Origin: Rothia kristinae NBRC 15354
GTDB lineage: Bacteria > Actinomycetota > Actinomycetes > Actinomycetales > Micrococcaceae
DNA length: 64,000 nt
Direction: 5' to 3'
NCBI RefSeq assembly: GCF_001570865.1
Contig: NZ_BCSM01000012.1
Span: forward strand, 1 to 64,000
Position 1 is the first letter of the stretch. The number at the start of each line of letters is the position of its first letter. A model generated the notes under the pieces. It was not told the DNA's origin and searched no databases. It saw only the letters and a program-made list of their open reading frames with translations. Positions 34,795 through 44,149 of the stretch are shown here, piece by piece. Made by a program: the position numbers and the translations under genes.

Positions 34795-34860
34795 GGCCGA
34801 GTGCGCCCGCGCCGCGCGGCGCCGGCCTCGGGCTCCGACCGTCGATGACCGGGCATCGGG

Positions 34861-34866
34861 GATAAT
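34861..34866 (+). promoter_or_regulatory. Leaderless -10 element of the DUF389 gene
   Basis: GATAAT ends 7 bases before the ATG at 34874 with no ribosome-binding site between, so the transcript should begin at the start codon. Confidence 0.6.
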
Positions 34867-34873
34867 CGCAGCC

Positions 34874-35866
34874 ATGCTCGTGCACTTCCGCGTCACCGCC
34901 CCCGCCGACCTCGCCCGAGACATCCTCCGAAGGTGGCTGGAGGATCCCCGCCTGGTCGATGTCGTGCACCTGCCCGGGGTGGTGCGCCCCTCGGGAGATC
35001 TGCTGGAGGCCGACGTCGCGCGCGAGGCGGCCAGCGACATCCTGGAGCAGCTGGACCGGGCGGGCGTGCGCGAGCGCGGCGGCGTCGTGATCAGCCAGCC
35101 GCTGGGCACCCCATCCGCCGCCGCCGAGCAGGCCGAGCGGGCCGCCCGCGGGGATCCCGATGACGCCGTGATCTGGTCCCTGGTCGAAGCCGAGGCGCAG
35201 GCCGCGAGTCGGGCCACCCCCAGCTACCTGGTGTTCCTGCTCATCGCGGTCGCCCTGGCGGGGATCGCCGTGCTCACCGACTCCGCGGTGCTCGTGGTGG
35301 GGGCGATGGTCGTGGGCCCGGACTTCTCGGTCGTGGCCGCGACGTGCACCGGGGTGGCGCTGGGCCGGTGGCGGCTGGCCGGGCGGGCCTTGTGGCTGCT
35401 GATCTGGAGCTTCGCCCTGGTCACGGCGGTGGTGGCGGCGGCGGCCTTCGCCGCCCTGCACGCGGGGGCCTTCACCCCCGAGGAGGTCACGCGGGCCCGA
35501 CCCCAGACGGGCTTCATCTGGCGCCCGGACATCTGGTCCTTCGTCGTGGCCCTGCTGGCCGGGGCCGCCGGGGTGTGGGCCCAGACCACGGACAAGACCA
35601 GCGCGATGGTGGGGGTCTTCATCTCGGTGACCACGGTGCCCGCCGCGGGCAACCTCGCCCTGGGGGTGGCCATCGGCTCGGCGGCGGAGATCGCCGGTAC
35701 GGCCTCCCAGCTGGGGCTGAATGTGCTGGGCCTGCTGGTGGCCGGCGTCGCGACGCTGCTGCTGCAGCGGATCGCCTGGCGCCACCTGGACGCCGACCGG
35801 CGGGCGCGCCTGGGCCGGCTGCTGCGTCCGGCCCCCGCGCACGCGCACCCCTGGCAGCAGCGCTGA
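34874..35866 (+). CDS. DUF389 family membrane protein
   Basis: A 330-residue protein. A soluble N-terminal domain of about 115 residues (MLVHFRVTAPADLARDILRR, with VHLPGV and LEADVARE) precedes six hydrophobic segments with the DUF389 signatures VLVVGAMVVGPDFSVVAA and SAMVGVFISVTTVPAAGNLA. The family (TIGR00341-like) has no proven function; transporter-like or signalling roles have been suggested by its architecture. The C-terminus is basic and histidine-containing. It has its own leaderless promoter and is followed after 24 bases by the convergent sorC-type gene. Confidence 0.85.
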   Translation: MLVHFRVTAPADLARDILRRWLEDPRLVDVVHLPGVVRPSGDLLEADVAREAASDILEQLDRAGVRERGGVVISQPLGTPSAAAEQAERAARGDPDDAVIWSLVEAEAQAASRATPSYLVFLLIAVALAGIAVLTDSAVLVVGAMVVGPDFSVVAATCTGVALGRWRLAGRALWLLIWSFALVTAVVAAAAFAALHAGAFTPEEVTRARPQTGFIWRPDIWSFVVALLAGAAGVWAQTTDKTSAMVGVFISVTTVPAAGNLALGVAIGSAAEIAGTASQLGLNVLGLLVAGVATLLLQRIAWRHLDADRRARLGRLLRPAPAHAHPWQQR

Positions 35867-35890
35867 GCCCGGCCCCGGGGCATCGGCCGC

Positions 35891-36856
35891 TCAGCCGCGG
35901 GCCGGGACGGCCCGCTCCAGCAGGAGGCGGGCCGTGGCCTCGTCGATGACCAGGTCCGTGATGGCTCCGGCCCGCAGCGCCCCCAGCAGGGCGGGGACCC
36001 GGTGCGCCCCCGAGGCCACGCACAGCCGCCGCGGGATCCGGGCCAGCTGCTCCGGGGTCGGGCCGGTGGCCCGGCGGTTCAGCTCGACGTCGGCCCAGGT
36101 GCCGTTCTCGCGCAGCAGCACCGTGCAGACGTCGCCGACCACCCGGTCCCGGGCGATCGCGGCGTAATCGCGCTCCTCCAGGTACCCGGAGCTGTACACG
36201 TGCGAGGGCACCGCCCCGTGGAGCGCACCCACGCCGAAGACCGCCACCTGCGCGCTGCGCTGAACCTCCAGGACGCCGCGGATGCTGCGTTCTCGCCACA
36301 TGGCCTGTTTGGTCTCGGGATAGTCGAAGAACGCCGGCACGGGGAAGTGGACCACCCGGGAGCCGTAGGCCTCCGCCACCGCGTCCAGGATGGCCCCGGT
36401 GTAGGGGATGCCAGTGCGACTGGCGTTGCCCGCTCCGTTGAGCTGGACCACGACGGAGTCGGGCACGTGCCGGCGGGACAGGTGCCGGACGAACTCCGTG
36501 ATGGTCGAGCCCCAGGCCAGGCCCAGCACGGTGCCGGGCTCCAGCAGCCCGTCCAGGCGCTCGGCGGCGACCCGGCAGACCTGCTCCAGGCGCACCAGCT
36601 CGGAGACCCCCGCCGCGACCGGCACGACGTCGGCGGTGACCCCGAAGCCGCGCTGGATCTGATCGGCCAGGGCCGTGCGGCCCGTCGAGCGCGGGGCGAT
36701 CTCGATGCGCACCAGGCCCGTGGCCCGGGCGTGCTTGAGCAGGCGGGAGACCGTGGCCCGGGAGATGCCCAGGTCGTGGGCGATGGAATCCATGGTGCGC
36801 TCCTGGCGGTAGTAGCTCGAGGCCACCTCCCACGCGAGATCATCACGTTCTTTCAC
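35891..36856 (-). CDS. SorC/DeoR-type sugar-binding transcriptional regulator, probable glp regulator
   Basis: 321 residues: an N-terminal helix-turn-helix (YYRQERTMDSIAHDLGISRATVSRLLKHARATGLVRIEI) and a SorC-type effector domain with GLAWGSTITEFVRHL, GNASRTGIPYTGAILDAVAEAYG, FGVGALHGAVPSHVYSSGYL and CVASGAHRVPALLGALRAG. These domains bind phosphorylated sugars; here glycerol 3-phosphate or dihydroxyacetone phosphate would be logical, as the gene is divergent from glpD with a palindrome between. The start is GTG 36856; an ATG at 36880 (with GGTGGA upstream, adding MCRCGGCS) is equally possible. Confidence 0.85.
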   Translation of the reverse strand: MKERDDLAWEVASSYYRQERTMDSIAHDLGISRATVSRLLKHARATGLVRIEIAPRSTGRTALADQIQRGFGVTADVVPVAAGVSELVRLEQVCRVAAERLDGLLEPGTVLGLAWGSTITEFVRHLSRRHVPDSVVVQLNGAGNASRTGIPYTGAILDAVAEAYGSRVVHFPVPAFFDYPETKQAMWRERSIRGVLEVQRSAQVAVFGVGALHGAVPSHVYSSGYLEERDYAAIARDRVVGDVCTVLLRENGTWADVELNRRATGPTPEQLARIPRRLCVASGAHRVPALLGALRAGAITDLVIDEATARLLLERAVPARG

Positions 36857-36920
36857 CGAGCACCCCCCGCACCTGCACATTCTTCCACCGGTGCTGACCA
36901 TCCTTTCATGACGGAGTAGA

Positions 36921-36933
36921 ACTGGTGACCAGT
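36921..36933. promoter_or_regulatory. Perfect palindrome in the sorC-glpD intergenic region
   Basis: ACTGGT-G-ACCAGT is a perfect 13-base palindrome 34 bases before the glpD GTG and 64 bases from the regulator's GTG. It is a good candidate operator for the divergent regulator. Confidence 0.55.
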
Positions 36934-36966
36934 GACACGAACCACGTCCACGACGAAGGAGCACCC

Positions 36967-38718
36967 GTGAAGACCCCCGCAACCCACCTGACCGCCGAGA
37001 CCCGCGCCCAGGCGCTGGCGGCGATGTCCGACGAGGAGGGCGTGGACGTCCTCGTGATCGGCGGCGGCGTGACCGGCGCCGGCATCGCCCTGGACGCCGC
37101 GACCCGCGGCCTGCGCACCGCCGTCGTGGACGCCGGAGACTGGGCCTCCGGCACCTCCGCCTGGTCCTCCAAGCTCGTGCACGGCGGGCTGCGCTACCTG
37201 CTGAACCTGGACTTCAAGCTCGTCGCCGAGGCGCTGAAGGAGCGCGGACTGCTGCTGACGTCGCTGGCCCCGCACCTGGTCAAGGCCCAGCCCTTCCTGT
37301 GGCCCCTGAAGATGCCGGTCATCGAGCGCTCCTACTCGGCGATCGGCATCGGCATGTACGATGCGATGGCCATCGCCGGAGCCCGCGGGAAGAAGACCGT
37401 GCCCACCCAGAAGCACTACTCCAAGAAGGGCGCGCTGCGGCTGTTCCCGGACATCAAGTCCTCCGAGCTGACCGGGGCCATCCGCTTCTACGATGCCCGG
37501 GTGGACGACGCCCGCCTGGTCATCGACCTGATCCGCACCGCCGCCGGATACGGCGCCCTGGCCGCCTCCCGCGCACAGGTCACCCGCATCGCCAAGTCCC
37601 CCACCGGGCGGGTCGAAGGTGCCGTGGTCACGGACCTGGAGACCGGCCGGGAGCTGTCCGTGCGCGCCAAGCACGTCATCAGCGCCACCGGCGTGTGGAC
37701 CGAGGAGACGGAGAAGCTGGCCGCGCCGGATTCCGGCCTGCAGGTGCTGGCCTCCAAGGGCGTGCACATCGTGGTGCCTCGCGAGCGCATCAACGCCGAG
37801 GTCGGGATCTTCCTGCGCACCGAGAAGTCCGTGCTGTTCATCATCCCCTGGCAGCGGTACTGGGTCATCGGCACCACCGACACCCCCTACGACCAGGACG
37901 TCGCCCACCCCGTGGCCACCTCCCAGGACATCGACTACATCCTGGAGCACGCCAACGCGATCCTGGACAAGCCGCTGACCCGCGAGGACATCGTCTCCAC
38001 CTACGCCGGGCTGCGCCCGCTGCTGCAGCCGGGAACCAAGGGCGATGACACCCAATCCACCAAGGTCTCCCGGGAGCACACCGTCACCGAGGTGGCACCG
38101 GGCATGTCCGCGATCGCCGGCGGCAAGCTGACCACCTACCGCGTCATGGCCCGCGACGCCGTGGACTTCGCCCTCGGTTCGGCGGCGAAGGTCCGACCCT
38201 CCATCACGGAGCACACCCCGCTGGTCGGGGCCCACGGCTACGAGGCGGCTCGGGCCCGCGCCGGGCGGATCTCCGAGGAGCAGGGCTGGACCGCCGCCCG
38301 GGTGGACTCCCTGCTGGACCGCTACGGCGCCGAGATCGACGACGTGCTGGACCTGATCCACGAGGACTCCTCCTGGGGCCGCCCGCTGGAGCACGCCCCG
38401 ATGTTCCTGCGCGCCGAGGCGCTGCTGGCCGTGCGCCACGAGGGCGCCCTGCACCTGGAGGACGTCCTGATGCGCCGGGTGCGCCTGGACATCGAGCAAC
38501 GCGACCGCGGTCTGGCCGCCGCCGACGAGATCCTGGAGATCATGGCGGCCGAGCTGGGCTGGGATGAGCAGCGGATCGCGAAGGAGAAGGACTCCTACGC
38601 GACCCGCGTGCGCGACATCGACCGCGCCGAGGAGCTGGATGATGACGCCGGGGCCTCCGAGATCATCACCGCGGACCCGGAGATCGTCCCCCGCAGGACC
38701 TTCGGCTCCGGGAAGTAG
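36967..38718 (+). CDS. glpD: Glycerol-3-phosphate dehydrogenase (FAD-dependent)
   Basis: Membrane-associated flavoenzyme oxidising glycerol 3-phosphate to dihydroxyacetone phosphate and passing electrons to quinone. 583 residues: FAD-binding VLVIGGGVTGAGIALDAATRG, then the GlpD signature SGTSAWSSKLVHGGLRYL. VVPRERINAEVGIF, TDTPYDQDV, YAGLRPLL and GGKLTTYRVMARDAVDFAL follow, plus the C-terminal GlpD/GlpO helical domain. GTG at 36967 was chosen because GAAGGAG lies 5 bases upstream; an open frame 14 codons longer exists. It heads the order glpD-glpF-glpK. Confidence 0.96.
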   Translation: MKTPATHLTAETRAQALAAMSDEEGVDVLVIGGGVTGAGIALDAATRGLRTAVVDAGDWASGTSAWSSKLVHGGLRYLLNLDFKLVAEALKERGLLLTSLAPHLVKAQPFLWPLKMPVIERSYSAIGIGMYDAMAIAGARGKKTVPTQKHYSKKGALRLFPDIKSSELTGAIRFYDARVDDARLVIDLIRTAAGYGALAASRAQVTRIAKSPTGRVEGAVVTDLETGRELSVRAKHVISATGVWTEETEKLAAPDSGLQVLASKGVHIVVPRERINAEVGIFLRTEKSVLFIIPWQRYWVIGTTDTPYDQDVAHPVATSQDIDYILEHANAILDKPLTREDIVSTYAGLRPLLQPGTKGDDTQSTKVSREHTVTEVAPGMSAIAGGKLTTYRVMARDAVDFALGSAAKVRPSITEHTPLVGAHGYEAARARAGRISEEQGWTAARVDSLLDRYGAEIDDVLDLIHEDSSWGRPLEHAPMFLRAEALLAVRHEGALHLEDVLMRRVRLDIEQRDRGLAAADEILEIMAAELGWDEQRIAKEKDSYATRVRDIDRAEELDDDAGASEIITADPEIVPRRTFGSGK

Positions 38719-38759
38719 TCTCCCCTCCCCCGACTTCACCTGAAGACGCCGAGCCGAAA

Positions 38760-38800
38760 CCCCGCCCGCTGCGCCCGGGCCCCGAGCGCAGCGGGCGGGG
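38760..38800 (+). repeat. Perfect 15-bp hairpin between glpD and glpF
   Basis: Arms 38760-38774 and 38786-38800 pair perfectly around an 11-base loop. There is no T tract and glpF follows in the same direction 55 bases on. It may stabilise the upstream glpD message or attenuate read-through. Confidence 0.5.
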
Positions 38801-38854
38801 GCGCGGCCGGATCCTTTCGAGACAAGGCACGATGACGTGCCGGAAAGCAGCGCC

Positions 38855-39664
38855 ATGTTCGCTTCCGTCCTGTCCGCGGTCTCCGCGGGCCCTCTCCTGA
38901 CCGCCGGCGGGCTGGTCACCGACGCCGGGGTGCCGACCGGCTGGGGCATGTTCGCCTCCGAATTCCTCGGCACGCTGATCCTGATCGTCCTGGGCTGCGG
39001 CGTCGTCGCCGGGCAGGTGCTGCCGCGCACCAAGAACCACGGCGGCGGCTGGCTCATGGTGGCCTTCGGCTGGGGCCTGGCCGTGTACGCCGGCGTCTAC
39101 GCCGCGTACCTGACCGGCGGGCACCTGAACCCGGCGGTGACCATCGGCCTGGCCCTGCGCGACGGGCAGCTGACCGACGGGGTGCCGGCCACCGCGGCCA
39201 ACATGCTCTACTACATCGCCGGGCAGATGGTCGGGGCGATCATCGGCGCGATCATCGTGTACCTGACCCACAAGAAGCACTTCGATGAGGAGGCTCCGGC
39301 CGCGGACAAGCTCGGGGTGTTCTCCACCGGACCCGAGATCCGCTCCTACGGCTGGAACCTGCTCACCGAGATCGTGGCGACCTTCGTGCTGGTGGCCTTC
39401 GTCATCGTCGCCGGGAAGACCCCCACCGAGGTCGGTCCGCTGGCCGTGGCCCTGGTGGTCGTGGCGATCGGGGTGTCCCTGGGTGGGCCCACCGGCTACG
39501 CGATCAACCCGGCCCGGGATCTGGGCCCGCGCATCGCCCACGCGATCCTGCCCATCAAGGGCAAGGGCACCTCGGACTGGGCCTACTCCTGGATCCCCGT
39601 GGTGGGCCCGATCGTCGGCGGCGTGCTGGCAGCGCTGATCGTGCCCCTGTTCGTCAGTCTGTGA
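38855..39664 (+). CDS. glpF: Glycerol uptake facilitator (aquaglyceroporin)
   Basis: Membrane channel for glycerol, 269 residues with six membrane helices and the two half-helix pore motifs: [14 protein letters not shown] and [16 protein letters not shown]. The aspartate after the second NPAR is the mark of glycerol facilitators as opposed to water-only aquaporins. An extra hydrophobic N-terminal segment (about 1-25) precedes the MIP fold and could be an uncleaved signal or a start-site artefact; the ATG at 38855 has GGAAAG 7 bases upstream, while a GTG at 38837 would add six residues. Confidence 0.93.
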   Translation: MFASVLSAVSAGPLLTAGGLVTDAGVPTGWGMFASEFLGTLILIVLGCGVVAGQVLPRTKNHGGGWLMVAFGWGLAVYAGVYAAYLTGGHLNPAVTIGLALRDGQLTDGVPATAANMLYYIAGQMVGAIIGAIIVYLTHKKHFDEEAPAADKLGVFSTGPEIRSYGWNLLTEIVATFVLVAFVIVAGKTPTEVGPLAVALVVVAIGVSLGGPTGYAINPARDLGPRIAHAILPIKGKGTSDWAYSWIPVVGPIVGGVLAALIVPLFVSL

Positions 39665-39782
39665 CCGACTCCCTCCCCTGAAGCAACCGCCGCGACCGTC
39701 CCCACGGCGGCCGCGACCCCCCCACCCCGCGGTGACCGGAGGGCCCCCTCCGCCGCCGCCGATCTGGAAAGGCACCGACGCC

Positions 39783-41354
39783 ATGACCGAGAAGAAGAAC
39801 GAGCACCTGTACTCCGAGACCAACGACGAGGAGAAGCGCTACGTCCTGGCCATCGACCAGGGCACCACCAGCTCCCGGGCGATCCTGTTCGACCGGAAGG
39901 GAGAGATCGTCTCCGTCGGACAGCTGGAGCACGAGCAGATCTTCCCGAAGGCCGGGTGGGTCGAGCACGACCCGCAGGAGATCTGGCGCAACATCCGCCG
40001 CGCCGTCGGCGACTGCCTGTCCGAGGCCGAGGTCAACCACCACGACATCGCCGCCGTGGGCATCACCAACCAGCGCGAGACGACCGTGGTGTGGGATAAG
40101 AACACCGGGGAGCCGGTGTACAACGCGATCGTCTGGCAGGACACCCGCACCCAGCGGATCTGCGAGGAGCTGGCCGGTCAGGACGGGCCGGGCAAGTACC
40201 GGGACCGCGTCGGGCTGGACTTCGCGACCTACTTCGCCGGACCCAAGATCAAGTGGATCCTGGACAACGTCGACGGCGCGCGCGAGAAGGCCGAGAACGG
40301 GGACCTGCTGTTCGGCACCACCGACACCTGGGTGCTGTGGAACCTCACCGGCGGCACCGACGGCGGCGTGCACGTCACGGATGTGACCAACGCCTCCAGG
40401 ACCATGCTCATGAACTTCCGCACCCTGGAGTGGGAGGAGGACATCGCCGAGGACTTCGGGATCCCGATGTCGATGCTGCCGGAGATCCGCTCCTCCGCCG
40501 AGGTCTACGGGCGCGGACGCAAGGCCCGCGGCCTGCTGCGCGGGGTGCCGATCGCCGGGATCCTCGGGGATCAGCAGGCCGCGACCTTCGGGCAGGCCTG
40601 CTTCGAGAAGGGCATGTCCAAGAACACCTACGGCACCGGCAACTTCATGCTGATGAACACCGGCGAGGAGCCGGTGATCTCCGAGAACGGCCTGCTGACC
40701 ACTCTGGCGTACAAGATCGGGGATCAGAAGCCGGTCTACGCTCTGGAGGGCTCGATCGCCGTGTCCGGTTCCCTGATCCAGTGGCTGCGGGACAACCTGG
40801 AGCTGATCGGCAGCGCCGCGGAGACCGAGGAGCTGGCCACCTCCGTGGAGGATTCCGGTGGGACCTACTTCGTCCCGGCCTTCTCCGGGCTGTTCGCCCC
40901 GCACTGGCGCTCCGACGCCCGCGGCGTGCTGGTGGGGATGACCCGCTACGTCAAGAAGGCCCACATCGCCCGCGCCGCCCTGGAGGCCACGGCCTTCCAG
41001 ACCCGCGAGGTGCTGGACGCGATGAACGCGGACTCCGGCGTGGAGCTGACCGAGCTGCGCGTGGACGGCGGGATGACCGCCAACGAGTTCCTCATGCAGT
41101 TCCAGGCGGACCTGCTGCGCGTTCCGGTGATCCGCCCGAAGGTCACCGAGACCACGGCCCTGGGTGCCGCGTACGCGGCCGGGATCGCCGTCGGCTTCTG
41201 GGAGGGCGAGCAGGACGTCACGGACAACTGGCAGGAGGATAAGCGCTGGGAGCCGGAGATGTCCGAGGAGGAGGTCGAGCGCCAGTACCGGCTGTGGAAG
41301 AAGGCCGTGCAGCGCACCCTGGACTGGGTGGACGAGGACGTCGAGCAGCACTGA
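39783..41354 (+). CDS. glpK: Glycerol kinase
   Basis: Phosphorylates glycerol to glycerol 3-phosphate, trapping it after GlpF uptake and supplying GlpD. The 523-residue FGGY kinase has the phosphate-1 motif [14 protein letters not shown] (24-37), [17 protein letters not shown], the FGGY-family [13 protein letters not shown] and the adenosine motif with [32 protein letters not shown] and PHWRSDARG are also typical. The N-terminal 18 residues are charged and extra. The ATG at 39783 has GGAAAGG upstream. Two GC hairpins follow the stop. Confidence 0.97.
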   Translation: MTEKKNEHLYSETNDEEKRYVLAIDQGTTSSRAILFDRKGEIVSVGQLEHEQIFPKAGWVEHDPQEIWRNIRRAVGDCLSEAEVNHHDIAAVGITNQRETTVVWDKNTGEPVYNAIVWQDTRTQRICEELAGQDGPGKYRDRVGLDFATYFAGPKIKWILDNVDGAREKAENGDLLFGTTDTWVLWNLTGGTDGGVHVTDVTNASRTMLMNFRTLEWEEDIAEDFGIPMSMLPEIRSSAEVYGRGRKARGLLRGVPIAGILGDQQAATFGQACFEKGMSKNTYGTGNFMLMNTGEEPVISENGLLTTLAYKIGDQKPVYALEGSIAVSGSLIQWLRDNLELIGSAAETEELATSVEDSGGTYFVPAFSGLFAPHWRSDARGVLVGMTRYVKKAHIARAALEATAFQTREVLDAMNADSGVELTELRVDGGMTANEFLMQFQADLLRVPVIRPKVTETTALGAAYAAGIAVGFWEGEQDVTDNWQEDKRWEPEMSEEEVERQYRLWKKAVQRTLDWVDEDVEQH

Positions 41355-41435
41355 CCTCACCCCGCGCGCCCCGCGCCCGCGGGGCGAGGAGGTGAGGTGA
41401 GGGGCCGGGCGCACCGCGAGGTGCCCCGGCCCCTC
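41355..41435 (+). terminator. Two tandem GC-rich hairpins after glpK
   Basis: The first has outer arms CCTCACC/GGTGAGG (41355-41361 and 41391-41397) around an inner 8-bp GC stem. The second has 16-base arms with one bulge (41399-41415 and 41420-41435). They begin at the glpK stop codon, so they probably terminate the glp transcript despite lacking a T tract. Confidence 0.6.
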
Positions 41436-41613
41436 GCGCATGCCCGGGCCGGGGCCGGATCCTGTGGATCGGCCCGCCCGCGATCCCGCGGGATCCACCG
41501 ACGGCCGGGGCGGGTGCGGTCTCCCGGGGGTGTGCGGCGCCTGCGGAACTCGCGCCGGTGATAGCGTCCCGGGGCAGGAGGCCGCCACCCCGGCGGCAGC
41601 ACAGGAGGCGACG

Positions 41614-42405
41614 ATGCGGCCCACCACCGATAGGCAGAACGGGAGCGCGCGGGAGGAGACCGTGCGGGAGGATGCTCCACGGCAGGCAGACGTGCCGGAG
41701 GCGACGCCGCCGCGCACCCCGTGGGCCTCGGCGAGCTCCATGATGCGCTCGTACTACGACCGCGAATGGGGCCTGCCCGTCACGGATGAGCGCGGGCTCT
41801 ACGAGCGGCTGTGTCTGGAGGGCTTCCAGGCCGGGCTGTCCTGGGCCACGGTGCTCTCCCGGCGCGAGGCCTTCCGCCAGGCCTTCGACGGCTTCGACCC
41901 GGAGGCGGTGGCCGCCTTCGACGAGGACCGGATCCAGGCCCTGATGCAGGACGCCGCGATCATCCGCTCCCGGCCCAAGATCACCGCCGCCGTGACCAAC
42001 GCCCGCGCCGTGCTGCAGCTGCGGGAGCGGGTCCGGCAGGCCGAGGAGCGTCCGGGGCCCGGGACCGGGCTGGACGCCACCGGGACGGTGCCGCTGACCG
42101 GCTTCGCGCTGCCCCGGTGGGCGGGCGAGCCCCTGAAGATCCCGTCCGGCCTGCCCGCGCTGATCTGGTCCTTCTGCCCGCAGACCACCCCGCACCCGGA
42201 GTCACCGGAGCAGGTGCCCACCAGCTCTCCGGTCTCGGCGGCCCTGGCGAAGACGCTCAAGCGCAACGGCTTCCGGTTCATCGGGCCCACCAGCGCCTAC
42301 GCGCTGATGGAGGCGATCGGGATGGTGGACACCCACTGGGTCGGCAGCCACCGGCGAGGGGTCTCCGGGATCTTCTCCCCGGAGGGAACCAGGCCGTCGA
42401 GCTGA
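41614..42405 (+). CDS. tag: DNA-3-methyladenine glycosylase I
   Basis: Base-excision repair enzyme removing 3-methyladenine from alkylated DNA. The 263 residues have a polar 35-residue N-terminal extension, then the Tag fold: SSMMRSYYDREWGLPV, LYERLCLEGFQAGLSWATVLSRREAFRQAF, a MQDAAIIRSRPKI segment, LKRNGFRFIGPTSAYALMEAIGMVDTHWVGSH. The start region reads MMRSYYDREWG instead of the usual RCxW, so the N-terminal zinc-binding cysteine is replaced. The ATG at 41614 has GGAGG 6 bases upstream; a TAGCGT -10 candidate lies at 41562-41567. Confidence 0.88.
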   Translation: MRPTTDRQNGSAREETVREDAPRQADVPEATPPRTPWASASSMMRSYYDREWGLPVTDERGLYERLCLEGFQAGLSWATVLSRREAFRQAFDGFDPEAVAAFDEDRIQALMQDAAIIRSRPKITAAVTNARAVLQLRERVRQAEERPGPGTGLDATGTVPLTGFALPRWAGEPLKIPSGLPALIWSFCPQTTPHPESPEQVPTSSPVSAALAKTLKRNGFRFIGPTSAYALMEAIGMVDTHWVGSHRRGVSGIFSPEGTRPSS

Positions 42406-42454
42406 GCGGAGCGGCGCAGCTGCCCGCCTCGGCGGATCGGGTCAGGGACCCGGG

Positions 42455-42934
42455 TCAGTCGGCGTCACTGTCCAGCTCGCGGGTGACCCGCCGCAGGATC
42501 TTGGTGGCCTCCCACAGGGTCTCGCGCTCCTCGGGACTCAGCTGCGCCATGGCCGGGCTCACCCGGTCGGAGGCCAATCGGCGGAACTCCTGCAGCTCCG
42601 CGCGGCCCCGCGGGGTGATCAGCACGAGCCGGGCCCGGCCGTCGTCGGGATCATCCATCCGGTCCACCAGCCCCTGGGACTGCAGGCGCTGGATGACTCC
42701 GGTCATGGTCGGCTGGGTGATGTGCTCGGCGTGGGCCAGATCCCCGATGCGCATGGGGCCCTTGGCCTGCAGGTTGGACAGGGTCCGCAACACGACGGCG
42801 GAGCGCTCGCGTCCGCGGTGTCGGGAGGCGGCCCGCACGAACCTGCTGGCCCGCACGATCAGCTCCCCGGCCCGGTACTGATCCCGGTCCATGCCCGCCG
42901 GCGTGTCATCCCAGCTCTTCTCGCCGTCCTGCAC
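42455..42934 (-). CDS. MarR-family transcriptional regulator
   Basis: 159 residues with the MarR winged helix: LRTLSNLQAKGPMRIGDLAHAEHITQPTMTGVIQRLQSQGLVDR, and the wing DPDDGRARLVLITPRGRAELQEF. It lies 95 bases downstream of the reductase gene in the same direction, so it may regulate that gene or both. The GTG start at 42934 gives a family-like length; an internal ATG at 42892 is possible. No cysteine redox switch is visible. Confidence 0.87.
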   Translation of the reverse strand: MQDGEKSWDDTPAGMDRDQYRAGELIVRASRFVRAASRHRGRERSAVVLRTLSNLQAKGPMRIGDLAHAEHITQPTMTGVIQRLQSQGLVDRMDDPDDGRARLVLITPRGRAELQEFRRLASDRVSPAMAQLSPEERETLWEATKILRRVTRELDSDAD

Positions 42935-43029
42935 GTCGCTCCAGCTCCCCGTCCTCGTCGTTGCGGCCTCGATCCACCCTATCCCGGGCGGCGGCCCGGG
43001 CCAGCCTCCGTGACGCGGGCGCACCCGTG

Positions 43030-44046
43030 TCAGATGCGCACGACCATCTTCCCGGTGTTGGCCCCGCGCATCATGGACAGGAAGGCCTCCACGGCGTGGT
43101 CCAGGCCGTCCACCACCGTCTCATCCCAGACGATCTTCCCTTCGGCCAGCCAGCCGCTCATGCGCCGGTTGAACTCCTCGGCACAGTCCAGGTAGTCGCC
43201 CACGGTGAACCCGTGCAGGGTCAGGGAGTTCTTGATGAGGTTCACCATGTTGTCCGGGCCGGGCTGACGCTCGGTCTCGTTGTACTGGCTGATCGCCCCG
43301 CAGGCGGCGACCCGGCCGCCGCGGTTGAGCACGTCCAGGGCGGCCTCCAGGTGGTCTCCGCCGACGTTGTCGAAGTAGACGCCGATGCCGTCGGGGGCGT
43401 GTTCGGGCAGCTGCTCGCGCACGGGGGCCTGCTTGTAGTCGAAGGCGGCGTCGAAGCCGTACTTCTCGGTGAGCAGCCGGACCTTCTCGGGCGAGCCCGC
43501 GGAGCCGATGACCCGCTCGGCGCCGAGCTGGCGGGCGATCTGTCCGACCATCGAACCCACTGCACCGGCGGCCCCGGAGACGAACACGGTGTCCCCCTCC
43601 CGGAAGGAGGCGGCGCGGGTGAGACCGGTGTAGGCGGTCAGCCCGGTCATGCCCAGCACGGACAGGTACGCGGAGCTCGGAAGGCCCCCCGGCTCGGGCA
43701 CGGCGCGGAAGTCCGCGGCATCGCCCTGGGCCAGGTCGCGCCAGCCCTGCTGGTGGCTGACCAGGGTGCCCTCCGACAGGTCGGGGCTGCGCGAGGCGAT
43801 CACGCGCCCGACGGCCCCGCCGTCCATCGTCTCCCCCAGGGCGAAGGGCTCCACGTAGCTCTTCTCATCCACCATGCGCCCGCGCATGTACGGGTCCACG
43901 GAGATGAACTCATTGCGCACGCGCACCTGGCCCTCGGCCAGGTCCGGCAGCTCGACGCTGACGGTGCGGAAGTCGGTCTCCTCGGGCCATCCGGTGGGCC
44001 GGTGCACGAGCTGGATCTGGGTGCTGATGCTCTGGTTCTGACTCAT
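43030..44046 (-). CDS. NADP-dependent zinc-free MDR oxidoreductase (CurA / enone reductase type)
   Basis: A 338-residue medium-chain dehydrogenase/reductase without zinc ligands. It has FISVDPYMRGRM, the cofactor motif VSGAAGAVGSMVGQIARQLGA, a SPEKVRLLTEKYGFDAAFDYK segment and VYFDNVGGDHLEAALDVL, followed by CGAISQYN. These mark the leukotriene B4 dehydrogenase / CurA / 2-alkenal reductase group, which reduces carbon-carbon double bonds of reactive enones. Coupling to a MarR regulator suggests induction by electrophiles, by inference. Confidence 0.88.
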   Translation of the reverse strand: MSQNQSISTQIQLVHRPTGWPEETDFRTVSVELPDLAEGQVRVRNEFISVDPYMRGRMVDEKSYVEPFALGETMDGGAVGRVIASRSPDLSEGTLVSHQQGWRDLAQGDAADFRAVPEPGGLPSSAYLSVLGMTGLTAYTGLTRAASFREGDTVFVSGAAGAVGSMVGQIARQLGAERVIGSAGSPEKVRLLTEKYGFDAAFDYKQAPVREQLPEHAPDGIGVYFDNVGGDHLEAALDVLNRGGRVAACGAISQYNETERQPGPDNMVNLIKNSLTLHGFTVGDYLDCAEEFNRRMSGWLAEGKIVWDETVVDGLDHAVEAFLSMMRGANTGKMVVRI

Positions 44047-44149
44047 CCCCCCATCGTCCTCCCGCCCGCGGAAGCTCGCCCCGGCGTTTCGCGCAGAGAC
44101 GAGACCTGGAAGCGGCGTCGTCCCAGGTCAACGGCGAACAGGGCGGCCC

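Noticed and set aside
33313-35217. Extension of putA by 635 codons upstream
   Set aside because: The extra part is opposite lysR and DUF389, has low-complexity composition, and PutA homologues start at the ATG at 33312, which has a strong ribosome site.
38832-38890. ATG at 38832 as glpF start
   Set aside because: It is in a different frame from the aquaporin coding sequence.
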